DNA of 64,000 nucleotides from Sulfurimonas sp. HSL1-2. GTDB taxonomy: Bacteria > Campylobacterota > Campylobacteria > Campylobacterales > Sulfurimonadaceae. The stretch spans positions 1,423,573 through 1,487,572 of the forward strand of contig NZ_CP147914.1 in the NCBI RefSeq assembly GCF_039645565.1, given 5' to 3'. A program made the position numbers and the translations under genes. Below the pieces are notes generated by a model that was given only the letters and a program-made list of their open reading frames with translations, was not told the origin of the DNA and searched no databases. Positions 1 to 8,133 of the stretch are shown in pieces (positions within the stretch are counted from its first letter, which is position 1; each line of letters starts with the position of its first letter).

Positions 1-45
1 CCTTCAAACCGGAAGGGCTCGAACGGTGCGGGAATGAGGTGCAAA

Positions 46-885
46 TTATTTGCTGTAGGTGATTTTAGCAGCGTCTTTGAGCGCTTTGGTTTTCGCTTCC
101 ATCTCTTTTTGGAATTTCTCCTGCTTCAGGCGCTGTTCGATGAACGGTTTTGCTTCATCAAGCGTCGCTTTTTTGCCCGCTTGCTTCTCTTCGAGATAGA
201 TGATGTGGTAGCCGAACTGGGTTTTGACCGGTGCCGGCGTAATCTCGCCCACTTTCATACCGAAGACGGCATCGTTGAATTCCGGTACCATCTGCCCCTG
301 CTGGAAGAAGCCGAGGTCGCCGCCCTTCGGACCGCTCGGGCCTGTTGATTTCGCTTTGGCTTCTTCGATGAACTTCTCTTTGAGCTTGTCGCCTTTGAGG
401 CTTTTCATCCCGGCGATGATCGTTTTCGCTTCATCCTCCGTTTTGACGAGGATATGGCGTGCATGGACCTTCTCTTTCTGTTCGAACTCGTCGCCGTGGC
501 TGTCATAGTAAGCCTTGATCTCTTTGTCAGTGACCTTGATGCCTTCGAGCAGGTTCTCCTGCCAGACTTTCGCTGCCAGCTGTTTCTGGATGCGCGCCAC
601 GATATCGTCATACTCTTTTTTGTATTTTGCGGAATCGAGGACACCCTCTTTCTTCGCGGCTTCGTAGACGAGCTCCTGCATGACGAGGCCCTCAACGACG
701 CGCTGCTGCAGTTCGTCCTGCTTCTCTTTCGGCAGAGAGGTGAAACGACCCTGCGTTCCCTCCATCAGGACCGCATTCACCTCTTCGGATGTGATCGTTT
801 TCCCGTTGACCGTGGCCACGACTGCCGCAGAGGCGCTCACGCTGATCAGCGCTGCCGCCATCAATGATTTGATGATAAGCTTCAT
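46..885 (-). CDS. Periplasmic peptidyl-prolyl isomerase, PpiC/PEB4 type
   Basis: A 279-residue exported parvulin-type prolyl isomerase and chaperone. The N-terminus (MKLIIKSLMAAALISVSASA) is a Sec signal peptide. A SurA-N-like helical region covers about residues 25-125. The parvulin domain covers about 135-235, with the family pattern HARHILVKTEDEA, then GPKGGDLGFF, then a C-terminal FGYHIIYLEE strand. A Lys-rich helical tail follows. Length and architecture match the Campylobacter PEB4 / Helicobacter HP0175 group, which help outer-membrane proteins fold. The next leftward gene lies outside the window. The assignment to the family is firm; clients are inferred. Confidence 0.93.
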   Translation of the reverse strand: MKLIIKSLMAAALISVSASAAVVATVNGKTITSEEVNAVLMEGTQGRFTSLPKEKQDELQQRVVEGLVMQELVYEAAKKEGVLDSAKYKKEYDDIVARIQKQLAAKVWQENLLEGIKVTDKEIKAYYDSHGDEFEQKEKVHARHILVKTEDEAKTIIAGMKSLKGDKLKEKFIEEAKAKSTGPSGPKGGDLGFFQQGQMVPEFNDAVFGMKVGEITPAPVKTQFGYHIIYLEEKQAGKKATLDEAKPFIEQRLKQEKFQKEMEAKTKALKDAAKITYSK

Positions 886-962
886 TCATTCACCTTTGTT
901 TAAAGTGAAAGTATTGTAATTACGAATATTAAACAGATACCCAACGGCCGGGGCGGGCCGCC

Positions 963-2903
963 TTAGGAGAGGGCAGGTTTGCTCAGATAGCGTTCGAGAA
1001 TCCCCTCGAGTTTTTCGCGGCCCAGGGGTTTGGCGAGGTAGTCGTCAAGCCCCTCGCCGAGGATGCGTTCCCGGTCACCCTCCATGACAAGGGCCGTCAC
1101 GGCGATGATGGGGGCCGGGTGTTCGCGGAAGAGCGGAAGCTTGCGGATCTCATGCGTCGCGGCGATCCCATCCTTGACCGGCATGTCGATATCCATGAAG
1201 ATCACGTCAAAGGGGTATTTGCGGCACAGCTCTACCGCATCGTGCCCGTTGGCGGCCACCGTGACGGAGAGGTTGTACTCTTCGAGCAGCAGTTTGGTCA
1301 GGCGCTGGTTGATGATGTTGTCTTCGACGACCAGAGCCTTGATCTTGCGCTCGCCGCCCTGCGGCTTTTCGACGCTCCTGACCGGCAGCTGCAGGACCTG
1401 GGTCAGGTGTTTGGAGATCCGTGAAGGCAGCAACGGTTTTTTCAGGGTGTAATCGATCACCTGGCGCACGCGCTCCGGCAGGACCTCTTCCTCGTCGACC
1501 AGCATGACGAAGCGGCACGGGTGCGACTCGAAGGCCCCCAGCTGCATCAGCCAGCCCGAGTTCTCCTTCGGCGCGACGATATAGAGGATATCCGTCTCGC
1601 CGCAGTCCACATGCTCCGTGTAGTGCACCTTCGTCACCGAGAGGCCGAACGCCTGCAGGTAGCGGCTGAGAAGGTTGCCGTCGAAAAGGCGGTCGTCGTC
1701 GAAGAGCAGCACTTTCGCGCTGTGGTCGCGGATGGGGTCGAAGCTGGTCACGGTCGTACCGGTCACATTGAGGTTGAAGGAGAAATGCGACCCGCGCCCC
1801 TCTTCGGAGGTGACTTCCAGCCAGGAGCCCATCATATGCAGCAGCCCCTCGGTCAGGGTCAGCCCGACGCCCAGGCGGTTGTCGGAGTGCCCGCCCGTCT
1901 CGAAGAGCTTGGTAATGCTCGCCAGCCGCTCCGGCGCGATGCCGACGCCTGTATCCTTGACGCTGATGTGGAGGGTATAGAGGTCGTTCGCATGTTTCTT
2001 GGCGACCCGGATGTCGACATGCACCCTGCCCCCGGACTCGGTGAACTTGACGGCGTTGTCGACCAGCAGGGAGATCACCTGGCGGAATTTGCGCGGATCG
2101 GCCTCGATGTAGGTCGGCAGGGCCGGGTCGATAAAGACATAGAGCCCGATGCCGCGCTGGCGCGCTTCGTACTCGTAGTGTCGGAGCAGCGATTCGAGTT
2201 CACCCATCGGCTTGAACTCGGTGATGTCGAGGCTGAGGCGGCCGGTCTGCATCTGCGCGAGGTCCAGCAGGGACTCGATGTTGTTCATCATATACTGCGA
2301 AGAGCGCTCGATCATCTCGATGTAGTCGCGCTGGGTCGCCGAGGGGTGCGACGATTTCAGCAGTTCGACGAACCCCATGATGCCGTTCATCGGTGTACGG
2401 AACTCGTGGGAGATGTTGTGCAGGAACTGCTGCTTGGCCGTCTCCGCGCGTTCGCGTTCCATGCGCGCCCGCTCCTGCTCGGTGACGTCCGTCATCTCCA
2501 GAAACGAAAGCCCGTTGTACCCGCTTTTGAAGACCCGGCTGCGCAGGGCGAACACCTTTGTTTCGCCGTTGGGGAGTTTCATATGTACCTGCGGCGGTTT
2601 TTCCGCCTCGCGCTCGAGCTGCCGCAGCCAGAGTTCATCGCTCTCGGCGAAGATCTCGTAGTTCGGATCGTTGAAGAAATCGGCGATCCGGTCGTACTGC
2701 TCGCGGAACTCTTCCATATTCTTAAAACCGAAGGTGTTGTAAAAAGCGAGGTTGGCCCCCACCCATCCCTTTGCCGGGCTGAAAAACATTACCGTGGCGC
2801 TCTGCGCATCAAGATAACTGAACAACAGCGACTTGCTGATGTAGTCGTCGGGGAGGTCTCCCGCGTCTGTACGCTTCCCGAAAAGCCAGCTGATCAATCC
2901 CAT
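963..2903 (-). CDS. Hybrid sensor histidine kinase (PAS-HisKA-HATPase-REC-REC)
   Basis: A 646-residue cytoplasmic hybrid kinase without obvious membrane helices. A PAS-like domain lies at about residues 28-140. The HisKA H-box HNISHEFRTPMNG places the phospho-His at about 166. The ATPase shows an N-box (DNAVKFTESG), a G1 box (DTGVGI) and a G2 box (GVGLTL). About residues 390-500 form a receiver-like fold (AKVLLFDDD...) that appears to lack the phospho-acceptor Asp. A complete receiver follows at about 520-640 (VVEDNIINQ, FMDIDMPVKDG, then a KP motif). The start has AAGGAG about 6 nt upstream. It stands alone without a cognate regulator gene, so its signal and output are unknown. Confidence 0.9.
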   Translation of the reverse strand: MGLISWLFGKRTDAGDLPDDYISKSLLFSYLDAQSATVMFFSPAKGWVGANLAFYNTFGFKNMEEFREQYDRIADFFNDPNYEIFAESDELWLRQLEREAEKPPQVHMKLPNGETKVFALRSRVFKSGYNGLSFLEMTDVTEQERARMERERAETAKQQFLHNISHEFRTPMNGIMGFVELLKSSHPSATQRDYIEMIERSSQYMMNNIESLLDLAQMQTGRLSLDITEFKPMGELESLLRHYEYEARQRGIGLYVFIDPALPTYIEADPRKFRQVISLLVDNAVKFTESGGRVHVDIRVAKKHANDLYTLHISVKDTGVGIAPERLASITKLFETGGHSDNRLGVGLTLTEGLLHMMGSWLEVTSEEGRGSHFSFNLNVTGTTVTSFDPIRDHSAKVLLFDDDRLFDGNLLSRYLQAFGLSVTKVHYTEHVDCGETDILYIVAPKENSGWLMQLGAFESHPCRFVMLVDEEEVLPERVRQVIDYTLKKPLLPSRISKHLTQVLQLPVRSVEKPQGGERKIKALVVEDNIINQRLTKLLLEEYNLSVTVAANGHDAVELCRKYPFDVIFMDIDMPVKDGIAATHEIRKLPLFREHPAPIIAVTALVMEGDRERILGEGLDDYLAKPLGREKLEGILERYLSKPALS

Positions 2904-3032
2904 CGGGCGCTCCTTTCACAATCTTTCACAATGTCAAGTTTCATAGTGTAGCCATCCCAAGCTTTTACATTTATTACACTTATATCAAAATTTCAGACCC
3001 GTAACCCGGTACGCTTTGCTACAATGGCACCC

Positions 3033-3689
3033 ATGAAAAAAGTGAAAAAAGCCACCAAAGCAGAGATCGAAGCCATCAAAGCGGCCCTGATGGAGCGCTA
3101 CAGCGAGGCCGTCACGGAGCTGGATTACCGCAACGCCTACGAACTTGTCATCGCCGTCGCCCTCTCGGCCCAGTGCACGGACAAGCGGGTCAACCTGATC
3201 ACCCCCGCGCTTTTCGAGAAGTATCCCGATCCCGCAGCCCTGGCGTGCGCCGACGTCAACGACGTCAAAGCGATCATCAACAGCTGCTCCTTCTTTAACA
3301 ACAAGGCCGTCAACATTATCAAGATGGCGCAGCGGGTCATGGAGGTCTACGGGGGCGAGATCCCGATGAACGAAAAGGACCTCGTCACGCTCGCGGGCGT
3401 CGGGCAGAAGACGGCGCACGTCGTGATGATCGAATACACCGGCGCCAACCTGATGGCCGTAGACACCCACGTCTTCCGGGTCGCCCACCGCCTGGGCCTC
3501 AGCGACGACGAAACGGCCCTCAAAACCGAGGAGACCCTCGTCAAGAAATTCAAGACCGACCTGCACGCCCTGCACCAGGGGATGGTCCTGTTCGGCCGCT
3601 ACATCTGTACGGCGAAGAACCCCAAATGCGACACGGAGTGTTTCCTGCGCGACTACTGTAAAAGCACGGAGGGGTTCAAAGCGCGCTAA
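3033..3689 (+). CDS. nth: Endonuclease III (DNA glycosylase/AP lyase)
   Basis: Base-excision repair glycosylase/AP lyase of the HhH-GPD superfamily acting on oxidised pyrimidines. The helix-hairpin-helix is LAGVGQKTAHVV with the catalytic Lys. The catalytic Asp is in VDTHVFRV. The C-terminal [4Fe-4S] loop is C-x6-C-x3-C-x5-C, one residue longer in the second interval than the usual x6-x2-x5. I chose the ATG at 3033 (MKKVKKATKAE) because a -10-like TACAAT at 3020-3025 ends 7 nt upstream, which suggests a leaderless mRNA. The ATG at 3024 lies inside that hexamer. The gene is convergent with pepD and overlaps it by 4 bp. Confidence 0.93.
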   Translation: MKKVKKATKAEIEAIKAALMERYSEAVTELDYRNAYELVIAVALSAQCTDKRVNLITPALFEKYPDPAALACADVNDVKAIINSCSFFNNKAVNIIKMAQRVMEVYGGEIPMNEKDLVTLAGVGQKTAHVVMIEYTGANLMAVDTHVFRVAHRLGLSDDETALKTEETLVKKFKTDLHALHQGMVLFGRYICTAKNPKCDTECFLRDYCKSTEGFKAR

Positions 3690-4942
3690 GCGCGCGCGGC
3701 GATCACTTTTTCAACAACCGCGAAGACCCGTTCGACGCTCCCCAGGTCGACGCGTTCACGGGTCGAGTGCGGATGGGTGATCGTCGGCCCGATAGAGGCC
3801 ATCTGCATCTGCGGGAAGTGCTTCTTGATAATGCCGCACTCCAGCCCGGCGTGGATGGCCCCGATGGAGACCGTTTCGCCGCTGGCCGCCTCGTAGGCCG
3901 CCCTGACCTCTTCGACGAACCCCTCCTGTTCCGGCTCCCACGGTGCATAGAACCCCTCGCTCTCCACCGAAGCCCCGAAGGCGCTGAAATAGGCCGTCGT
4001 CTCCGATTCGATCCGGCGGAGGTCCGCTTCGATCATCGAACGGGCACTGAGCTTGATCGTGAGCGCCGTCTCGGTCGTCGCGATCTCGGCGAGGTTGATG
4101 CTCGTACGCACAATTCCCAACCCGGCATCAAAATCGCGGACCCCGTGCGCAAAGGCGTGCAGCATCGGCAGCAGCGGGTTCTCGATGACCTCGCAGAACT
4201 GTTTTCCCAGGGGGCGGAGCATCGCGTCATCCGCTTCGTTTTCAAACGCCACCGCGGCGACGGCCCGCTTGGGAACGGCATTGCGGCGTTCTCCCCCCGC
4301 GATGGAGACGAGGGAAGCGCCCATGGCATAAAGTTTCGCCGCGAGTTCCTTGATGGCGTTGGGGAGATGTTTGTCGATGTCGACGCCCGAATGCCCGCCG
4401 GGGTACCCTTCGGCCACCGCTTCATAGCAGTAGAGCTCCCGCGACGTGCGCGTCAGCGGCAGCGTGACGTTCAGGTCGACCCCGCCCGCGCAGCCGACGG
4501 TGATCTCCCCGAACTCCTCGCTGTCGAGGTTGAGCAAAACCGGGGTCTTGAGCGGAACGGCGAGGGCCCGCGCGCCGACCAGCCCGGTCTCCTCGTCGGA
4601 GGTAAAGAGGCAGTCGACCGGCCTGCCCGCCTCCATCAGGGCCAGCATCATCGCCATCCCCATCCCGTTGTCCGCGCCGAGCGTCGAATCTTTCGCATGC
4701 AGCCATCCCGCTTCCTCATACAGAACCAGCTCCGGGGCGTGTCCTATACAGACCATGTCGTAGTGCGCCTGCAGCGTCACCTGCGCGTCCGCATGGCTGC
4801 AGAGCAGGTTCCCCGCGCTGTCCGTGTGCGTTGTGTAGCCGTACGCTCCGGCTTTTTCGCCCAGGTAGGCGAGCATCTGCGCCGTGTCGCCGGAACAGTG
4901 CGGGATCGCGCAGAGGGCTTTGAAATGTTCGATGACCGTCAT
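3686..4942 (-). CDS. pepD: M20-family beta-Ala-His/aminoacyl-histidine dipeptidase, PepD-like
   Basis: Cytosolic metallodipeptidase of the M20 family, 418 residues, somewhat shorter than E. coli PepD. Metal-binding and catalytic motifs occur in order: AHYDMVC (first metal His and catalytic Asp), STLGADNG (bridging Asp), SDEETGLVGA (catalytic Glu pair), YPGGHSG at the start of the lid/dimerisation domain, IHAGLECG, and the terminal metal His in THPHSTRERV. The gene lies 10 bp behind cmoA on the same strand and probably shares a transcript with ribBA, the DksA-like gene and cmoA. It would release amino acids from small peptides; the exact substrate range is not visible in the sequence. Confidence 0.88.
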   Translation of the reverse strand: MTVIEHFKALCAIPHCSGDTAQMLAYLGEKAGAYGYTTHTDSAGNLLCSHADAQVTLQAHYDMVCIGHAPELVLYEEAGWLHAKDSTLGADNGMGMAMMLALMEAGRPVDCLFTSDEETGLVGARALAVPLKTPVLLNLDSEEFGEITVGCAGGVDLNVTLPLTRTSRELYCYEAVAEGYPGGHSGVDIDKHLPNAIKELAAKLYAMGASLVSIAGGERRNAVPKRAVAAVAFENEADDAMLRPLGKQFCEVIENPLLPMLHAFAHGVRDFDAGLGIVRTSINLAEIATTETALTIKLSARSMIEADLRRIESETTAYFSAFGASVESEGFYAPWEPEQEGFVEEVRAAYEAASGETVSIGAIHAGLECGIIKKHFPQMQMASIGPTITHPHSTRERVDLGSVERVFAVVEKVIAARA

Positions 4943-4952
4943 GGAGGCGCTC

Positions 4953-5666
4953 CTATTTTTTCAGTGCGATAAAGGTCGCGAAATTGCCCCAGCGGAAGAT
5001 CGTCTCGCAGTGCGCGAAGCCGCAGCGCGTCACCATCTCACGGTTCTCCGCTTCGGTGTAGGGGATCAGGACGTTCTCCAGCGCTTCGCGCTTCTGCATG
5101 ATCTCGTATTCGCTGTAGCCCTGCGTCTTCTTGAAGTCGTAATAGCCGTCGATGAGCAGCTTGTTGAGCCGCTTGTCCTCGCTGACGACCTTTTCGCTGA
5201 AGATGAAGACCCCTCCGGGGTTGAGTGCGTCGAAAATACGCTGTACCAGCGTCTCGCGCACCGGGGGGCGGACGAACTGCAGGGTATAGTTCGTGATAAA
5301 GACGTCGGCCGCCTCGTACCCGAAGGTCATGATGTCGGCCTCTTCGAGCCGTATTTTCGAACCGAAGACGGCGAGCTTCCGATGCGCCTGTTCGAGCATG
5401 GAGGCGGCGTTGTCGATGCCCACGAGCTCCGCGGCGACATGAAGGTCCCGCTCGATGCTCAGCAGCGTCGAGGCGGTGGAACAGCCCAGGTCGTAGAGCC
5501 GTCCGCCCTCGCGCAGGTACGCCAGCGCGAAACGCTTCGTCAGCGCCATCGCCTCCTCGTAAAAGGGAACGGAACGCTTGAGCATGTCGTCGAAGACCGC
5601 CGCGATCTGTTCGTCGAACTCGAACTGCTTCTCGATCGGTTTGTTGAATACCTTGTCTTCCATCAT
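4953..5666 (-). CDS. cmoA: Carboxy-S-adenosyl-L-methionine synthase CmoA
   Basis: SAM-dependent class I methyltransferase fold, 237 residues from the chosen start. CmoA converts SAM and prephenate to carboxy-SAM, used by CmoB to build cmo5U34 in tRNA wobble positions. The diagnostic pattern is visible: FNKPIEKQFEFDEQIA near the N-terminus, LYDLGCSTASTLL (SAM glycine-rich loop), VGIDNAASMLEQA, and FITNYTLQFVRPP. The start at 5666 has GGGGGA just upstream and its ATG overlaps the stop of the DksA-like gene as ATGA, implying translational coupling. CmoB is not in the window. Confidence 0.9.
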   Translation of the reverse strand: MMEDKVFNKPIEKQFEFDEQIAAVFDDMLKRSVPFYEEAMALTKRFALAYLREGGRLYDLGCSTASTLLSIERDLHVAAELVGIDNAASMLEQAHRKLAVFGSKIRLEEADIMTFGYEAADVFITNYTLQFVRPPVRETLVQRIFDALNPGGVFIFSEKVVSEDKRLNKLLIDGYYDFKKTQGYSEYEIMQKREALENVLIPYTEAENREMVTRCGFAHCETIFRWGNFATFIALKK

Positions 5667-6007
5667 TCCCCCTTCTCTTTGGCACACGCCACGCAGAGCG
5701 TCGCTTCCGGTATGAGCGCCAGACGCGCCGGCGCGATAGGTTCATCGCACGCTTCACAGACCCCGAAGTCTTCGGAGTCGATGCGCGACAACGCGTAGGC
5801 CAGACGGTTCCTGCGCCTCACGGCTGCTTCATAGGCCTTGGCCGCGACCTCCTGCTCTCCCATCAGCTCCGAGCGCGTCAGTTCCCCCAGACAGCAGTCC
5901 GGGGCAATGGGTTCGAGCTGGGGCTCCAGCTGCGCGATCTCGCCGGCCGTCTTTGCGCGTGCCTCCTCAAGCGTGCACCGCAGCAGTGCCCTCTCTTCCG
6001 GTGTCAT
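5663..6007 (-). CDS. DksA/TraR-type zinc-finger protein
   Basis: 114 residues: a helical coiled-coil-like N-terminal part followed by a four-Cys zinc finger. The finger starts CEACDEP and closes LCVAC at about residues 84-108, spaced C-x2-C-x17-C-x2-C as in DksA/TraR. DksA proteins bind the RNA-polymerase secondary channel and act with ppGpp. The usual acidic DxxDxA tip is not obvious, and the protein is shorter than E. coli DksA (151 aa), so a related but distinct role is possible. It overlaps ribBA by 4 bp (ATGA) and cmoA by 4 bp, making one tightly coupled operon. Confidence 0.82.
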   Translation of the reverse strand: MTPEERALLRCTLEEARAKTAGEIAQLEPQLEPIAPDCCLGELTRSELMGEQEVAAKAYEAAVRRRNRLAYALSRIDSEDFGVCEACDEPIAPARLALIPEATLCVACAKEKGE

Positions 6008-7041
6008 TCATCGGCGTCCAGGTGGATCACTTCGGCGACATCCAGGCCGAACCCACCCAGACCGACAAAAGCGGGGACATTCGAATCGGTGATGAGGCGC
6101 ATATGTTTCACCCCGAGCGATTTGAGGATCTGCGCGCCGATGCCGTACTCTTTCATGTTGCCGCCGGTCGCATCGGGGTTGTTGATAAAGACCAGCACGC
6201 CGCTGTTTAGCTTGAGGTACTCGATGCTCTCGATCAGCCGGTTGTACTTGGACTGGTTCAGCAGCAGGTCGAGGTCGGGGATGACGTTGTGCACCTTGAC
6301 GTTGGCCGTTTCGCCGACATTGTAGAAAACGACCGCCGTATGGTGGTTGCCGTCGTGGTCTTCAAAGTCGTGGCGCTTGGCCTTGACCCCGAAGAACTCG
6401 ATCTCCGTCTCCCCCGTGCCGTGTACCAGGGTCTCGTTGGCCATGCGGTACTCGACGATGTCGGAGATGTAGACGATCTGCAGCGCATGCTTCTCCGCGA
6501 AGAGATCGAGGTCGTCGCGGCGCGCCATGGTGCCGTCCTCTTTCATCACTTCGCAGATGACAGCCGACTCGCTCAGCCCCGCGAGGCGGCAGAGATCGAC
6601 GGAGCCTTCCGTATGCCCCGTACGCACCAGGGTGCCCCCCTCTTTGGCAATGAGCGGGAAGATATGTCCCGGGCGTGCCAGCTGCTCCGGGCGGCTGAGC
6701 GGATCGGCAAGGATGCGGATGGTGAGGTCGCGCTCCCCGGCGGAGATCCCCGTGGTCGCTTCCGCTGCATCGACGGAGACGGTAAAGGCCGTTTCGTGCG
6801 CCGACGTGTTGGACGTCACCATCGGTGCGAGCTGCAGCCGTTTGGCCGTCGCGTCGGAAAGGGCCACGCAGATGAGCCCTTTGGCGTGCGTCGCCATAAA
6901 GTTGACGTGCTCCGGCGTTGAGAAGACCGATGCGTAAACAAGGTCCCCCTCGTTCTCTCTGTCCTCGTCATCCATCATGATGACCATCTCGCCGCGCTTG
7001 ATCGCTTCAATCGCTTTTTTTACCCGTTCGATCGGTGTCAT
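6004..7041 (-). CDS. ribBA: RibBA-like 3,4-dihydroxy-2-butanone 4-phosphate synthase with GTP cyclohydrolase II-like domain
   Basis: Riboflavin biosynthesis enzyme. The N-terminal DHBP synthase domain (about 1-200) shows MDDEDRENEGDLV (metal-binding acidic loop), MATHAKGLICVA, RTGHTEGSVDLC and VICEVMKEDGTMAR. The C-terminal domain (about 205-345) resembles GTP cyclohydrolase II but I do not see the canonical C-x10-C-x-C zinc motif or the GRGGQ-type catalytic segment. It may therefore be inactive, as in many Campylobacterota RibBA proteins. The ATG at 7041 was chosen because AGGGAG lies 5-6 nt upstream; the longer frame to 7107 has no supporting ribosome site. First gene of the ribBA-DksA-cmoA-pepD run. 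Confidence 0.88.
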   Translation of the reverse strand: MTPIERVKKAIEAIKRGEMVIMMDDEDRENEGDLVYASVFSTPEHVNFMATHAKGLICVALSDATAKRLQLAPMVTSNTSAHETAFTVSVDAAEATTGISAGERDLTIRILADPLSRPEQLARPGHIFPLIAKEGGTLVRTGHTEGSVDLCRLAGLSESAVICEVMKEDGTMARRDDLDLFAEKHALQIVYISDIVEYRMANETLVHGTGETEIEFFGVKAKRHDFEDHDGNHHTAVVFYNVGETANVKVHNVIPDLDLLLNQSKYNRLIESIEYLKLNSGVLVFINNPDATGGNMKEYGIGAQILKSLGVKHMRLITDSNVPAFVGLGGFGLDVAEVIHLDADE

Positions 7042-7150
7042 TTGTCTCCCTGAACCTTGTGTCGGAATCCGTACGTGTGTTGTGAAATCCGTATATAATA
7101 GTTGCAATTATAGCCAATAAAAAGTTTTCATAAATTTCTCCCGAAAACCC

Positions 7151-7179
7151 TTGACATTGCGGCGTATATTGCCTATAAT
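7151..7179 (+). promoter_or_regulatory. Sigma-70 promoter of the tRNA pair
   Basis: A perfect -35 TTGACA (7151-7156) is separated by exactly 17 bp from a perfect -10 TATAAT (7174-7179). The predicted start is about 7186, some 33 bp before tRNA-Gln. It reads rightwards and should transcribe tRNA-Gln and tRNA-fMet together. Confidence 0.85.
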
Positions 7180-7218
7180 TTCGGCCTCAACTGACACAGA
7201 GCGGTTGAAGATGCGGAC

Positions 7219-7293
7219 TGGGGTATCGCCAAGCGGTAAGGCACTTGGTTTTGGTCCAAGCATTCGGGGGTTCGAATCCCTCTACCCCATCCA
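7219..7293 (+). tRNA. tRNA-Gln (TTG anticodon)
   Basis: The sequence folds as a cloverleaf: acceptor TGGGGTA pairs with TACCCCA; the D arm contains AAGCGGTAAGG; the anticodon loop is TTTTGGT with anticodon TTG; the T arm contains GGGGGTTCGAATCCCTC. The discriminator is T and CCA is encoded (7291-7293). It is transcribed from the promoter at 7151-7179. Confidence 0.95.
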
Positions 7294-7314
7294 CCTCTTA
7301 TCATTTTTAACGAT

Positions 7315-7366
<52 letters not shown>

Positions 7367-7391
<25 letters not shown>

Positions 7392-7631
7392 ATCGAAACC
7401 TTCAAATCAAAAATCAAACCTTTTTTCCAAAACGAGCTCTTTTCTTATCTGATTTATTCCGAAGCTCATCGGCCCGTTCGGTACTTCGTACATCGACCGT
7501 GCGCGTTGGCCTGAGAACGTGAAGCAGTTCACGTTCTCGTGACGGCCTTTGGCGGTTCAAATCCTATTCCCGCAACCAATCGAAACCTTCAAATCAAAAA
7601 TCAAACCTTTTTTCCAAAACGAGCTCTTTTC
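7367..7631. repeat. 78-bp perfect direct repeat of the tRNA-fMet 3' end
   Basis: Positions 7367-7444 and 7554-7631 are identical over 78 bp. Each copy starts in the T arm of tRNA-fMet (GGTTCAAATCC), runs through the encoded CCA and continues about 53 bp into the 3' flank (ending GAGCTCTTTTC). The 109 bp between the copies are unrelated to known genes. They contain a perfect 11-bp inverted repeat, GAGAACGTGAA / TTCACGTTCTC, with a 4-nt loop at 7513-7538. The layout resembles attachment-site duplication at a tRNA gene or a tandem duplication with rearranged 5' half. Confidence 0.9.
7502..7578 (+). pseudogene. tRNA-fMet-like remnant
   Basis: This interval is the exact 187-bp offset of the tRNA-fMet gene. 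Its last 25 nt (T arm, acceptor 3' strand, CCA) are identical to tRNA-fMet. Its first 52 nt are not: the acceptor 5' strand starts CGCG but then fails to pair with TCCCGCA, no CAT anticodon arm exists, and a strong hairpin (7513-7538) occupies the centre. A D-loop-like GTTCGGTA occurs further upstream at about 7478. It cannot fold as a working tRNA. Confidence 0.65.
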
Positions 7632-7650
7632 CTTCCGGATATCCACGTTC

Positions 7651-8133
7651 CTATTTTGATGCCGCTTCCTTCACAAAACTTTTGAAATCGGACGTCATAA
7701 AATAGCGGTGCACATAGGTCCGGACCTTCGCTGACGCCAATACCCCGGCAAGCTCCCGGGCGTCAGCCTCGGGAAGGGCGATGTATTCCATCCCCAGGCG
7801 CCGGCACGCCTCCGCTTCGCTCTGCGCCAGTTCCCGCACGAACGGCACCTCGGGATTCAGGACGGACACAACGCGCCGGACCCCATGACTGTCCTGCAGC
7901 TGCGCCAGTGCCTCCGGGTCCGGATAAGGGCCGGCATAGATATGCTTATCAATAAAGTAGACACTCCCCTTAAAGGGTTGCAGCGGGTTGGCGTACGCCT
8001 CGACCTTGTCGAAATTGGTAAGCACCATCAGAAAATAGTAGCTTAGAAACGTCAGCAGCAGCGGAATACGCACACTCCAGAAGCGCAGGCTGTCCAACCA
8101 TTTCAAATCGACTTCCTTTTGATATGTCCCCAT
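7651..8133 (-). CDS. Membrane-anchored protein-tyrosine-phosphatase-like protein lacking the catalytic loop
   Basis: 160 residues. One transmembrane helix lies at about 22-40, followed by a dual-specificity-phosphatase-like N-terminal half (IYAGPYPDPEAL, VRRVVSVLNPE, GMEYIALP). The next element in active enzymes is the HC-x5-R loop; here the chain ends after about 40 more residues with no Cys and no such loop. It therefore looks like a pseudophosphatase or a truncated one. It is the last gene of the exopolysaccharide operon and its start overlaps the GT2 gene by 31 bp. A regulatory or structural role is inferred. Confidence 0.6.
   Translation of the reverse strand: MGTYQKEVDLKWLDSLRFWSVRIPLLLTFLSYYFLMVLTNFDKVEAYANPLQPFKGSVYFIDKHIYAGPYPDPEALAQLQDSHGVRRVVSVLNPEVPFVRELAQSEAEACRRLGMEYIALPEADARELAGVLASAKVRTYVHRYFMTSDFKSFVKEAASK

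Noticed and set aside
1521-2951. Long plus-strand frame opposite the hybrid kinase
   Set aside because: It is antisense to a gene with full kinase motifs; composition (Arg/His/Val-rich) is typical of shadow frames in GC-rich DNA. The same reasoning removes similar frames opposite pepD, nifA, the biotin carboxylase and the cyclase.
7042-7150. FMN riboswitch before ribBA
   Set aside because: The leader is short and AT-rich; none of the conserved RFN boxes is visible.
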